From: JBHHYU01 sp046757725
GTDB taxonomy: Bacteria; Desulfobacterota; Binatia; UBA9968
Length of the DNA: 23,257 bases
Reading direction: 5' to 3'
Assembly: GCA_046757725.1 (NCBI GenBank)
Contig: JBHHYU010000042.1
Coordinates: 1 to 23,257 of the forward strand
The position numbers were made by a program, and so were the translations under genes. Shown in pieces: positions 1 through 7,387 of the stretch. Every line of letters begins with the position of its first letter. Position 1 is the first letter of the stretch. Below the pieces are notes generated by a model, which worked only from the letters and a program-made list of their open reading frames with translations, searched no databases and was not told the DNA's origin.

Positions 1-391
1 GGAATCCAAAGATCACTGGATCTATTTCTGGCACAGGGTAGGAGGGGGAAGGGCCTACGGGGGATACGGGAACGAAAACCTCGCCACAATCACCCGGGAA
101 GAGCGGAAAAAAGAGCTGCTCGATGTGAACCTCGCCATCCGAGAGAACTCCTTCATATGTGGCTCCCCGGAAACGGTAACGCGGCAAATCACGGAAATCG
201 CTACCCAAACAGGCGCCGATTGTTTCCTTGGCGAGTTTACCTTTGGCGCACTGGAACACAAAGATGTCATGAAGTCCCTGAGACTCTTCGTAGAAACCGT
301 CATGCCGGAACTCAGGAAGCTCGATATCGATGCCCTCAACTATCCCAATAATGGCTATCGCCTCTGGCTCAAGCCATCTCCCTTGAGCTGA
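1..391 (+). CDS. Luciferase-like (LLM) flavin-dependent oxidoreductase, C-terminal fragment
   Basis: The reading frame is open from the first bases of the window to a TGA at 389-391, so this is the 3' end of a gene that begins outside. About 129 residues are visible. The segment ICGSPETVTRQI followed by a Phe/Gly-rich strand (CFLGEFTFGAL) matches the C-terminal 'GSPe-V--qi' region that closes the TIM barrel of bacterial luciferase-like monooxygenases. Those enzymes use FMNH2 or F420 to oxygenate or reduce small molecules in the cytoplasm. The substrate cannot be told from this part. The last 37 bp overlap the 3' end of the opposing UbiD-family gene, so the two transcripts are convergent. The family call is good; the flavin type is unknown. 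Confidence 0.8.
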   Translation, partial: ESKDHWIYFWHRVGGGRAYGGYGNENLATITREERKKELLDVNLAIRENSFICGSPETVTRQITEIATQTGADCFLGEFTFGALEHKDVMKSLRLFVETVMPELRKLDIDALNYPNNGYRLWLKPSPLS

Positions 392-1941
392 TACTTACCT
401 TCGCCGTCCTGGGTGATCTTTTCTTCTTGATTCAGCCAGCCAATGGCCCGTGCAATACTTGCAAATTCCTCATTAGGAAAAATATCAAGGATTTCAGCAA
501 AAAACCTGTGAAACCTAGAAATTCCTTTAAGTATTTTCCCCGCTAAAATCTTTATATCTTCATCCTTTGTTTTTCTTTTGATCGCCTTACTCGATGGTGG
601 TGTCCGACCGACGTAATCTTTAATTTGAACCTTGCCCTCCCTGACATAGACGATCCGCTGGTACCGTTCCCTTGGGACGTTCTCCGGGATAGTCGCATCG
701 ATACCCATCTTGGCGGTTGTCGGTATCCCATCCGTGGGCGGGAGAGATGGATCCAGCGGCTTGGAGCGGGCATTGGATATTATGACAACGTCGCGGTCGG
801 CCTGGACTCTCGTGGCCATCGCCCATTCCACCTCAACCGGATCGAAGATGTCGATGTCCTCATCGGTAACCACAACGTGCTTGATGTCAGCGATGGAAAG
901 AAGGGCGGCGATGGTGTTTTTTCCGTCACCGGGCTGTTTTCTAATAGCGGCAATGACATGCCAGTGGCAACAACCTCCGGGTGTTACATTAATGGCTGTT
1001 GCGTTCACGCCCGCCTCCCGGAGGACTCGTCCCGCGGCCGCCTCATAAATAGGCGCGCTCATCCAAATATTCTCCCAAGGCATATGAAGCCCATAGTAAA
1101 TGGGGTCACGCCGGTGCATGATTGCTTTAATTCTCACCCTGGGGTTATAGTGCAGGCCTCCCATTAAACGATTAAACTCGCAGAAGGGGCCTTCGGCCTG
1201 GGTCCAACCCTCAGGGAGGATCTCTCCCTCCAGAACTATCTCAGCGTCCGCAATGCATGGAGTTGGGATTGTCTCCCCCGGAGCCAAAACCAAAGGCTCA
1301 CCCCGAAGACCGCCTGCATACGTCAACTCATTGGTTCCCAGAGAGGCCTTAAAGGTGGAGGCCATCATCTCGTAGGGATGAGCACCGATAGCGATTGAGA
1401 TGGGCAGAGGCCTCTTTTCTCGCAAGGCACGTTCGGCATACCGTCGCAGATTATTTGGCGTTACGATGTCGATTCCCGTGAACTTTTTTTCCTTCACCAT
1501 CAACCGGTACATTCCCGCATTCATACCGTATTCGGGGTCCTCTGCGATAACGACCCCACCCGTGATCATAGGACCCCCGTCCAGGATCGAAAAGATAGGA
1601 ACCGGGAGGCGATAAAGGTCAACCTGGTTGCCGGTTAGAATCACCTCCTTGACCGGGGCTCTCTTAAGCAGCTTCGGCTTGATGGGATGCTCCATAGCCG
1701 ATCTCAGCTTTCCCTCAATACCTTTGTATGGAACACCCATGGCGATAGCTAACCGGCTTCTGGATTGGAGCAGTCCCGAAACCACGGGCATGGAGTAGCC
1801 TTTTACCTGGGTGAAGAGTAAGGCCTTGTCCGACTGCGGCACCAGTGCGGCTATATCTCGCAGATCCACTGCCGGGCCGATCTCCAGCAGCTCACCCTGA
1901 TGCCGGGATAGCTGCAAAAATTCTCTGAAACTAGCGCTCAT
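355..1941 (-). CDS. UbiD-family prenylated-FMN-dependent decarboxylase (copy 1)
   Basis: 528 residues, typical length for UbiD-family (de)carboxylases, which use prenylated FMN to add or remove carboxylate on aromatic or unsaturated acids. The catalytic set seen in fungal Fdc1 (Arg173, Glu277, Glu282) appears as R146 in GMYRLMV and E250/E255 in AEGPFCEF, with the same five-residue spacing. The later block DEDIDIFDPVEVEWAMATR (about 360-378) is also a family hallmark. The last hundred residues form a Lys-rich tail. I chose the ATG at 1941 because AAGGGAGG lies a few bases upstream; the frame stays open to 2010, but that extension is Cys/Ser-rich and unlike the family. The gene diverges from the plus-strand luciferase-like gene at 2133. 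No UbiX (prFMN-making) gene is in the window. Whether it decarboxylates or carboxylates, and on what, is unknown. Confidence 0.9.
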   Translation of the reverse strand: MSASFREFLQLSRHQGELLEIGPAVDLRDIAALVPQSDKALLFTQVKGYSMPVVSGLLQSRSRLAIAMGVPYKGIEGKLRSAMEHPIKPKLLKRAPVKEVILTGNQVDLYRLPVPIFSILDGGPMITGGVVIAEDPEYGMNAGMYRLMVKEKKFTGIDIVTPNNLRRYAERALREKRPLPISIAIGAHPYEMMASTFKASLGTNELTYAGGLRGEPLVLAPGETIPTPCIADAEIVLEGEILPEGWTQAEGPFCEFNRLMGGLHYNPRVRIKAIMHRRDPIYYGLHMPWENIWMSAPIYEAAAGRVLREAGVNATAINVTPGGCCHWHVIAAIRKQPGDGKNTIAALLSIADIKHVVVTDEDIDIFDPVEVEWAMATRVQADRDVVIISNARSKPLDPSLPPTDGIPTTAKMGIDATIPENVPRERYQRIVYVREGKVQIKDYVGRTPPSSKAIKRKTKDEDIKILAGKILKGISRFHRFFAEILDIFPNEEFASIARAIGWLNQEEKITQDGEGKYQLKGDGLSQRR

Positions 1942-1991
1942 GGTACCTCCCTTTTGAGAGCAACATAGACACAAGGAACCATAAGAGTCAA

Positions 1992-2020
1992 AGTATCTTT
2001 TCCTTGACAACCCACGTCAA
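1992..2020 (-). promoter_or_regulatory. Candidate promoter for UbiD copy 1
   Basis: Read on the minus strand, TTGACG (2020-2015) is followed after 17 bp by GATACT (1997-1992), a reasonable sigma70-type -35/-10 pair about 50 bp upstream of the chosen start. The -35 box is one arm of the TTGAC-N7-GTCAA repeat. This is pattern matching only. Confidence 0.4.
2004..2020. promoter_or_regulatory. Inverted repeat TTGAC-N7-GTCAA, possible operator
   Basis: The 17-bp element TTGACAACCCACGTCAA has perfect 5-bp arms and sits in the centre of the divergent spacer, where its arms are also the -35 boxes of both candidate promoters. A regulator bound here could block or switch both directions. No regulator gene is present in the window, and the arms are short, so chance is possible. 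Confidence 0.3.
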
Positions 2021-2032
2021 ATTATAGATACA
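2004..2032 (+). promoter_or_regulatory. Candidate promoter for the LLM/VOC gene pair
   Basis: A perfect TTGACA (2004-2009) is followed after 17 bp by GATACA (2027-2032); TATAGATA just before it offers alternative -10 boxes at shorter spacing. It faces the opposite-strand promoter candidate, so the two -35 elements sit almost back to back. About 100 bp of leader would precede the gene at 2133. Confidence 0.35.
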
Positions 2033-2132
2033 AAGCACGAAGGGAGGATGCTGCCTCATCGCCTAAACAGGCCGTCTTTCGCCCTCGGTCAAGAGGAATC
2101 TCTAAGGTGCCAGCACAGGGGAAAGGAAAAAC

Positions 2133-3134
2133 ATGAACAGATCTTTAGGATTGACTCTCGCAAATCGAGCAGTCATCATCGGTGCTCTCAAAGCTGGGGA
2201 TCTCTTGCATATGGCCGAGAAAGCCGATGCCTCCGGGGCCTTCGATGCGGTTTGGGTCGGTGATAGCCTGCTAGCCAAGCCTCGACTCGAGTCTGTGACT
2301 CTACTCTCTGCCCTCGCTGCCGTCACCACAAAGGTGCGACTGGCAGTCGGTTGTATGGCGACTTTCGTTCATCGCCATCCGGTTCTGCTGGGTCAACAGT
2401 GGGCCAGCCTGGATCTTCTCTCCAACGGTCGTGCGTGGCTGGTCGTGTGCCTGGGCGGCCCCAACGAGCAGAGTCCAGCGCAGGCACTCGAGCATACTGT
2501 CATGGGCATTCAGGCGAACGAGCGGGTGGGCCGTCTCCAGGAGGGCATCATCATTCTTCGCAAGCTATTTTCCGGAGAAAAGGTTTCACACCAGGGGCGA
2601 TTTTTCCAGTTTCAAAACGTAAAGCTGGAGCCTAAACCGGTGCAAAATCCGTATCCGATCTGGATCGCCAGCAATCCTACCGGACTGGCGTGGAAAGACG
2701 GGGCCAGCGCACCCAAAGAGGTCATCGAGCGGAGTCTACGGCGTGTGGCACGATATGCGGATGGCTGGATGACGAACAAAGTGAATCCTGAGCAGTTTCG
2801 CCAGCAGTGGGCACGCATTGCCGACATGGCCCGCGAGGAGGGACGAGACCCCGCTCAGCTCGGGAACGCTCTTTATCACAACATGAACATTCAGGAAGAT
2901 CAGCAGGCAGGGCTCCAAGAAAGCAAAGAATTTTTGGATAAGTATTACACCTCCAATTTCAGTGCGGCATTTGTCAGCGGTTGGACTATCGCCGGAAATC
3001 CCAAGAGATGCGTTGAACAGCTAAAAGAATATTTTGATGCGGGCCTCCAGCATGTCGCGCTTCGCTTGACGTCTTGGGATCAGGAAGGGCAACTAAAGCG
3101 TTTCCTGAACGAGGTGGCCCCTGCCTTCAAATAA
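2133..3134 (+). CDS. LLM class flavin-dependent oxidoreductase
   Basis: 333 residues, the usual size for single-domain luciferase-like (TIM-barrel) oxidoreductases using reduced FMN or F420. Visible family marks are the N-terminal strand with FDAVWVGDSL (about residues 38-47), the central LLSNGRAWLVVCLGG (about 95-109), the PYPIWIAS strand, RYADGWMTN, and the C-terminal AGNPKRCVEQLKEYFDAG. Start ATG at 2133 is preceded by GGGGAAAGGA at suitable spacing. It is followed 87 bp later by a glyoxalase-fold gene on the same strand and is divergent from UbiD copy 1, suggesting the three are used together. The substrate is unknown; related proteins include F420-dependent reductases and flavin monooxygenases, which cannot be separated by eye. 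Confidence 0.88.
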   Translation: MNRSLGLTLANRAVIIGALKAGDLLHMAEKADASGAFDAVWVGDSLLAKPRLESVTLLSALAAVTTKVRLAVGCMATFVHRHPVLLGQQWASLDLLSNGRAWLVVCLGGPNEQSPAQALEHTVMGIQANERVGRLQEGIIILRKLFSGEKVSHQGRFFQFQNVKLEPKPVQNPYPIWIASNPTGLAWKDGASAPKEVIERSLRRVARYADGWMTNKVNPEQFRQQWARIADMAREEGRDPAQLGNALYHNMNIQEDQQAGLQESKEFLDKYYTSNFSAAFVSGWTIAGNPKRCVEQLKEYFDAGLQHVALRLTSWDQEGQLKRFLNEVAPAFK

Positions 3135-3221
3135 GCCTTGTCACGTTACCAAAGAATCCGCAGATGCTATGCACTTGTTCGTACCCTCCTCCAAGTGACA
3201 GCAGAACAGTAAAGTAAAGCC

Positions 3222-3992
3222 ATGCTGACGGGAATTGATCACATCGTAATTGTCGTTCGTGATCTGGAAGCGACGGTAAAGGACTATGAGCGACTGGGTT
3301 TTACTGTTGTTCCAGGAGGAAGACATCCGATCGGCACGTACAACGCTCTGATTTCCTTTGCCGACGGGGCCTACATCGAGTTGATCGCTTTCTATGAGAA
3401 GAAACCTAAGCATCGCTGGTGGAAGCCCCTTCAAAAAGGAGAGGGCCTTGTTGATTTCTGCCTACAGACCGACGACCTGCAGGGTGACACGACCGGGTTT
3501 CGTAAGGCCGGGGTCAACATCACCGATCCACACCCGTTGACTCGTAGGCGACCGGACGGGTACCAACTACGATGGCTCCTCTCCATTCCACTCGAGGGCC
3601 ACAGAGGGGTTGCACCGTTTCTCATCCAAGATAAGACGGAGCGAGAGGAGCGCATACCTCGCGACACCATGCATAACAACGGAGCCAGCGGCATCGGCAC
3701 GGTTGTTGTGGCCGTTGACGACCTGCCGATGGTTCGACATTGGTACAAAAGCTTGCTCCACAAGGATGGTACACCCATTGAACGGGAACAGATACAGTCT
3801 ACCGGGATACGTTTTGAAATCGGTACTCACTCCTTCGAATTTGTCCAACCCCTCACGGAGCGAAGCCCGCTTATCGGTTGGCTCCGACACCGGGGGCCGT
3901 CACCCTACGCGGCTACCATCCGAACGAACGAGAAAGCACCGGCCCCATTGGATAAAAACCTCACACACGGCGCGGCACTGTCTTTCGAATAG
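3222..3992 (+). CDS. VOC-family (glyoxalase-like) protein
   Basis: 256 residues. The N-terminal module (about 1-60) reads GIDHIVIVVRDLE, then PGGRHPIGTYNALI and YIELIAF, the pattern of the Glyoxalase_3-like branch of the vicinal-oxygen-chelate fold. His7 and Glu53 are likely metal ligands. A second, weaker repeat begins near residue 156 (GIGTVVVAVDDLPMVRHWY) and ends in FEIGTHSFEFVQP; its usual first-strand His is replaced by Thr, so it may be only structural. Such proteins act as isomerases, lyases, dioxygenases or binding proteins, and the reaction cannot be told here. No strong ribosome site precedes the ATG, which fits co-transcription with the luciferase-like gene upstream. Confidence 0.82.
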   Translation: MLTGIDHIVIVVRDLEATVKDYERLGFTVVPGGRHPIGTYNALISFADGAYIELIAFYEKKPKHRWWKPLQKGEGLVDFCLQTDDLQGDTTGFRKAGVNITDPHPLTRRRPDGYQLRWLLSIPLEGHRGVAPFLIQDKTEREERIPRDTMHNNGASGIGTVVVAVDDLPMVRHWYKSLLHKDGTPIEREQIQSTGIRFEIGTHSFEFVQPLTERSPLIGWLRHRGPSPYAATIRTNEKAPAPLDKNLTHGAALSFE

Positions 3993-4220
3993 AACTATAG
4001 TAACACCGGCGTTTTCTGCCAGCTAGAAACACCTTGGACAGAAGCCAGACGGAAGTTGCTTTAAAACAGACCGAATGATAAGGGTTGGGGCCTATGGAGA
4101 CCGATCCTATTCCCTTAATTGGTGTTCATGTGCGGACCGTGATCCAAGCGGGACGCAAAAACATATGCCGAATCTCACGGCCAAGAGCAAGTCGCGTACT
4201 ATGAAAAGGAGGTAGTTCCT
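3993..4220. other. 228-bp intergenic spacer, no clear gene
   Basis: The spacer separates the VOC gene from the AsmA-like gene. I see no convincing terminator or promoter. A 36-codon ORF (4094-4204) is present but has no ribosome site or recognisable product. The only clear signal is AAAAGGAGGT near 4204-4212, the ribosome site of the next gene. Confidence 0.5.
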
Positions 4221-5003
4221 ATGAAACGTTGGCTTTTAATTGGTGGGGGACTCATCGTTGTAATCATTATTGCCGTCATTTTTTTCGTGTTTTCATCTCT
4301 CGATTCATTGATTAAAACCGCGGTCGAAAAATATGGTTCCGAAATCACGCAGACTGACGTACGCCTCAACGCGGTAAAGGTCTCCGTCACTTCTGGGGAA
4401 GGGGCACTACGCGGGCTCAGTATGGGGAACCCGAAAGGTTTCAAAACTGAAAGGGCTTTCCGCCTTGGAGAGATCAGTCTTAAACTGGATGTCGGCACGG
4501 TCGCTCAGAATCCAGTCGTCATCAAAGAAATCGCGATTTCGGCACCGGAGGTTACTTACGAACTGGGGTCTGAGGGGAGCAACATTGACGCCATCAAGCG
4601 GAACGTAGATGCCTATACAGGGAAGGGAAAGAGCACGGCAAAGAAGAAAACTCCTTCGAAAGACAGTAGCAAAGAGGGTCGGAAACTGGTCATTGAGAAC
4701 CTCTATGTACGGAACGGCAAAGTCAATATCAGCTCTACCCTGTTACAGGGCAAAACCCTAAGCGCACCTTTACCCGATATCCACCTTAAAGACATCGGGA
4801 AAAAGAAAGGCGGCGCCACACCCGGTGAAGTGACCAAGAAACTACTCGACGCCATCAAAAAAGGCGTCGCGAAGGCAGTAGCCACCGTGAACACGGGACA
4901 GCTGCTCGGAAAGGCTAAAGAAGGAGCCGCCGCCGCTAAGGGTGCCGTCAAGGAGGGTACAAAAGGCGCTGTCGGTACGGTAAAGAAACTATTCGGCAAC
5001 TAG
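4221..5003 (+). CDS. AsmA-like membrane-anchored envelope protein with Lys/Ala-rich C-terminus
   Basis: 260 residues. Residues 4-25 form one strongly hydrophobic N-terminal segment after MKRW, so the protein is likely anchored in the inner membrane with the rest in the periplasm. Residues about 26-120 (TAVEKYGSEITQTDVRLNAV, LRGLSMGNPKGF, GEISLKLDVGT, NPVVIKEIAISAPEV) follow the N-terminal pattern of AsmA-like proteins, here without their long middle and C-terminal domains. After a Lys/Ser linker (about 133-155) comes a second beta-rich piece (LVIENLYVRNGKVNIS). The last 60 residues are a Lys/Ala/Gly-rich, probably helical tail. AAGGAGGT before the ATG predicts strong translation. Its place ahead of the importer genes may mean co-regulation or mere adjacency. 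Exact role unknown. Confidence 0.7.
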   Translation: MKRWLLIGGGLIVVIIIAVIFFVFSSLDSLIKTAVEKYGSEITQTDVRLNAVKVSVTSGEGALRGLSMGNPKGFKTERAFRLGEISLKLDVGTVAQNPVVIKEIAISAPEVTYELGSEGSNIDAIKRNVDAYTGKGKSTAKKKTPSKDSSKEGRKLVIENLYVRNGKVNISSTLLQGKTLSAPLPDIHLKDIGKKKGGATPGEVTKKLLDAIKKGVAKAVATVNTGQLLGKAKEGAAAAKGAVKEGTKGAVGTVKKLFGN

Positions 5004-5015
5004 GATAAAAAGCAT

Positions 5016-5037
5016 CCGTGGTCTTTTCCGACTACGG
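5016..5037 (+). terminator. Small hairpin after the AsmA-like gene
   Basis: CCGTGGTC and GACTACGG pair over 8 bp (one G-U) around a 6-base loop, 13 bp after the stop codon. No run of T follows, so it is at best a weak or factor-dependent terminator, or a 3'-end stabiliser. Confidence 0.3.
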
Positions 5038-5047
5038 CGCGTGAATG

Positions 5048-5130
5048 ACGGCCTTGGCTGAGTCGACCCGCACCAGGTATTGCACACCCCCATGAGAATT
5101 GATAGCATCGATCGGGTCAGCCAAGGTCGT
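5048..5130 (+). promoter_or_regulatory. Long inverted repeat in the leader of the binding-protein gene
   Basis: 5048-5061 (ACGGCCTTGGCTGA) pairs with 5117-5130 (TCAGCCAAGGTCGT) over 14 positions, with one G-U pair. After a 5-base bulge (5062-5066), CCCG 5067-5070 pairs with CGGG 5113-5116. The loop is about 42 bases. It lies 49 bp before the start of the substrate-binding-protein gene and has no trailing T-run. It may be a leader RNA structure or a protein-binding repeat; no known riboswitch class is recognised. Confidence 0.4.
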
Positions 5131-5179
5131 ATTCAACATTGAGAAGAAGCCTCAGTTTGATACAAAAGGAGGGGAAACC

Positions 5180-6424
5180 ATGATGAAGTTAGTCGGAGAC
5201 TCCATATTTCTTGCGTCGGTAGGTACCGCGGTGATACTGGCGACGGTAGGCATAACCGGCACACAGGCCCTAAGTCACACAATCACATTCGGAGCCGCCG
5301 TATCGGCCACAGGGAAGTACTCGACCGCCGGCAAGCATACCAAGAACGGTTACAATCTCGCGGTCAAGCGCATCAATGCCAGGGGTGGTGTCAAGGTTGG
5401 CGGCAAATACCACCCGATTAAGATCCGGTATTACGATGACGAGTCGACGGCGGCGCGCGGCGCACAGCTTGCTGAGCGACTGATCAAACAGGACGGTGTG
5501 AAATTCATGTTAGGCCCCTACAGTTCAGGCCTAACCAAGGCGATCGCCCCGGTGACCGAGAGATTCAAGATCCCCATGGTCGAGGGCAACGGTGCTTCCA
5601 GGAGCATTTTCAACAAGGGCTACAAATACGTTTTCGCGGTCCTTTCCACTTCGGACTACTATTTGAGGGAGGCCATTAACCTGGCTGCCGAGGTGGCCCA
5701 AAAAGGCGGAAAAAGTCCCAAGAAAGTCAAGGTAGCCGTCGCCGTTGAGAATGATCCGTTCTCTCAGGATATTCGCGCCGGGGTACTTGAAGACGCCCAG
5801 CGCTGGGGTATGAAGGTTGCGATAGACGACAAGCTACCACCTGAGCTCAGTGACATGTCAGCTACCCTGAACAAGGTCAAGGCCGTAAAACCTGATGTGC
5901 TTGTGGTCTCGGGTCATTCAAAGGGAGCAACCCTGGCTATTCGTCAGATCTCGGATATGAAGGTAGATGTACCGATGCTCGCGATCACCCATTGTGAGTC
6001 AGCGGCCGTGATAAAAAATTTCGGTTCGCGTGCCGATTACACGCTGTGCGCGGCCCAATGGGCGCCACAGCTGACCTACAAGGACCAGTGGTTCGGCACG
6101 GCCAGGAACTATGCAGCTGATTTCGAAAAAGAATACGGTTATGTCCCACCCTATCAAGCGGCAGAGTCGACGGCGGCAGTGCTCGTCTACATTGACGCCC
6201 TGCAACGTGCGAATTCCCTTGATACCAAAAAGGTACGCAATGCCATCGCAAAGACCAAGCTTCAAACCTTTTATGGGTCTGTAAAATTTGACAAGACCGG
6301 TAAGAATATTGCAAAGCCGATGATTCTCCGTCAGATCCAAAAAGGGAAGCTCAAGGTGGTAGCCCCAACCAAATGGGCAACCTCGAAGCTGATTCACCCG
6401 CGGCCCAAGTGGAGTCAACGTTAA
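5180..6424 (+). CDS. ABC transporter substrate-binding protein, branched-chain amino acid type
   Basis: 414 residues in the periplasmic-binding-protein type 1 fold (Peripla_BP_6). It opens with Met-Met-Lys, a hydrophobic signal segment and a likely cleavage site after TGTQA (about residue 30). The mature start TITFGAAVSATGKYSTAGKH, then NGYNLAVKRINARGGV, YYDDEST, LGPYSSGLTKAIAPV and PYQAAESTAAVLVY, are family hallmarks. The ATG at 5180 is chosen for AAAGGAGGGG just upstream and the signal peptide that follows; a longer open frame begins at 5099 but lacks both. The protein captures a ligand in the periplasm and delivers it to the LivHM permease encoded next. This family binds Leu/Ile/Val but also many aromatic acids, amides and urea, so the ligand is uncertain. 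Confidence 0.92.
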   Translation: MMKLVGDSIFLASVGTAVILATVGITGTQALSHTITFGAAVSATGKYSTAGKHTKNGYNLAVKRINARGGVKVGGKYHPIKIRYYDDESTAARGAQLAERLIKQDGVKFMLGPYSSGLTKAIAPVTERFKIPMVEGNGASRSIFNKGYKYVFAVLSTSDYYLREAINLAAEVAQKGGKSPKKVKVAVAVENDPFSQDIRAGVLEDAQRWGMKVAIDDKLPPELSDMSATLNKVKAVKPDVLVVSGHSKGATLAIRQISDMKVDVPMLAITHCESAAVIKNFGSRADYTLCAAQWAPQLTYKDQWFGTARNYAADFEKEYGYVPPYQAAESTAAVLVYIDALQRANSLDTKKVRNAIAKTKLQTFYGSVKFDKTGKNIAKPMILRQIQKGKLKVVAPTKWATSKLIHPRPKWSQR

Positions 6425-6439
6425 ACTTATCACGTCACC

Positions 6440-6470
6440 GCCCGCCTCTGTAATTGACTCAGAGGCGGGC
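6440..6470 (+). terminator. Strong hairpin between binding-protein and permease genes
   Basis: GCCCGCCTCTG (6440-6450) and CAGAGGCGGGC (6460-6470) are perfect 11-bp complements around a 9-base loop, 15 bp after the stop codon and 14 bp before the livH start. No T-run follows. Such a structure may stabilise the upstream message or cause partial termination, giving more binding protein than permease. Confidence 0.6.
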
Positions 6471-6484
6471 TACTTCCCGCATCT

Positions 6485-7387
6485 ATGCTGGACAATCTTT
6501 CCCTCTTAGCCCAGGCGCCAGGCCTTTCGCTGCAACTACTTATCGACGGCGTGTTGATCGGGGCCATTTTCGCCCTGGCGGCCTATGGGTTGGCGCTGGT
6601 CTGGGGGGTTATGAACATCATCAACATAGCGCAAGGTGATTTTGTCATGCTAGGGGGCTACGTGACCTTTTTCCTTGCTGCCGCCGGACTCCATCCACTA
6701 TTCACGTTGCCAATCGCTGCAGCAGCCCTTTTTGTCCTCGGCTGGTTGATCTACCGGCTGGTCATTTTCCGCATCGTCGACAAGGACCGATTTATATCAG
6801 TCCTGGCAACTTTCGGCATTAGCATTATATTGCAACAAATGGCGAATGAGCTATTCGGGGCTGACGTGCGGACTGTGGAGTCCGGCCTTGGGACACTCTT
6901 TCTAGCAAATAATCTGATCGTCATACCTCAGATCAAGATTCTCGCCTTTGCCGCGGCACTGGCGTTAGGCGCCGGCCTTTTTCTCTTTCTGAAAAACAGT
7001 CGGCTGGGCCAGGCTATCCGAGCTGCTGCACAGAATCAGCGTGCCGCCCGTATCATGGGCATCAACACAGACCAGGTCTACGCCAGCACCTTCGCCCTGA
7101 ATGCAGCGATCTGCGGTGCCACCGGTAGCCTGGTGGCCATGATCTGGCTGATTCACCCCTATCTGGGACTCACCTATACCATCCGCTCTTTTATGATTGT
7201 GATTGTAGCAGGCCTTGGCAACCTGGCCGCTGTCGTTTTCGTAGGGATGGGACTCGGAGCAGCCGAAAACTTCGCCGCTTTTCTCTTGGGAACAGAATAC
7301 CAATCCGCTTTCATTTTCTCCCTTCTTGTTGTCATCCTCGTCTGGCGTAATCACCGCCTGAGCCGACAACGGAGATACCTGAAATGA
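6485..7387 (+). CDS. livH: Branched-chain amino acid-type ABC permease, LivH family
   Basis: 300 residues, almost wholly hydrophobic, with about eight membrane segments. The motif LVWGVMNIINIAQGDFVMLGG (starting near residue 38) is a LivH hallmark, and IRAAAQNQRAARIMGIN (about 178-194) is the cytoplasmic EAA-like loop that contacts the ATPases. It should pair with LivM to form the inner-membrane channel. The ATG at 6485 follows the strong hairpin closely and has no good ribosome site, so translation is probably weak or dependent on the upstream gene. It overlaps livM by four bases (ATGA). Confidence 0.92.
   Translation: MLDNLSLLAQAPGLSLQLLIDGVLIGAIFALAAYGLALVWGVMNIINIAQGDFVMLGGYVTFFLAAAGLHPLFTLPIAAAALFVLGWLIYRLVIFRIVDKDRFISVLATFGISIILQQMANELFGADVRTVESGLGTLFLANNLIVIPQIKILAFAAALALGAGLFLFLKNSRLGQAIRAAAQNQRAARIMGINTDQVYASTFALNAAICGATGSLVAMIWLIHPYLGLTYTIRSFMIVIVAGLGNLAAVVFVGMGLGAAENFAAFLLGTEYQSAFIFSLLVVILVWRNHRLSRQRRYLK

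Noticed and set aside
625..1167. 180-codon plus-strand open frame inside UbiD copy 1
   Set aside because: It lies wholly antisense to a gene with clear family motifs, and its product resembles nothing I know.
2048..2263. 71-codon frame preceded by AGGGAGG
   Set aside because: The ribosome-site match is good, but the frame runs into the luciferase-like gene out of phase and the product is Arg/Ser-rich with no recognisable domain.
4094..4204. 36-codon ORF in the spacer before the AsmA-like gene
   Set aside because: No ribosome site, no recognisable product, and the stop abuts the next gene's ribosome site; too little support.
5099..5179. 27-residue N-terminal extension of the binding protein
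   Set aside because: It would place the signal peptide internally; the ATG at 5180 has a strong ribosome site and begins the signal peptide.
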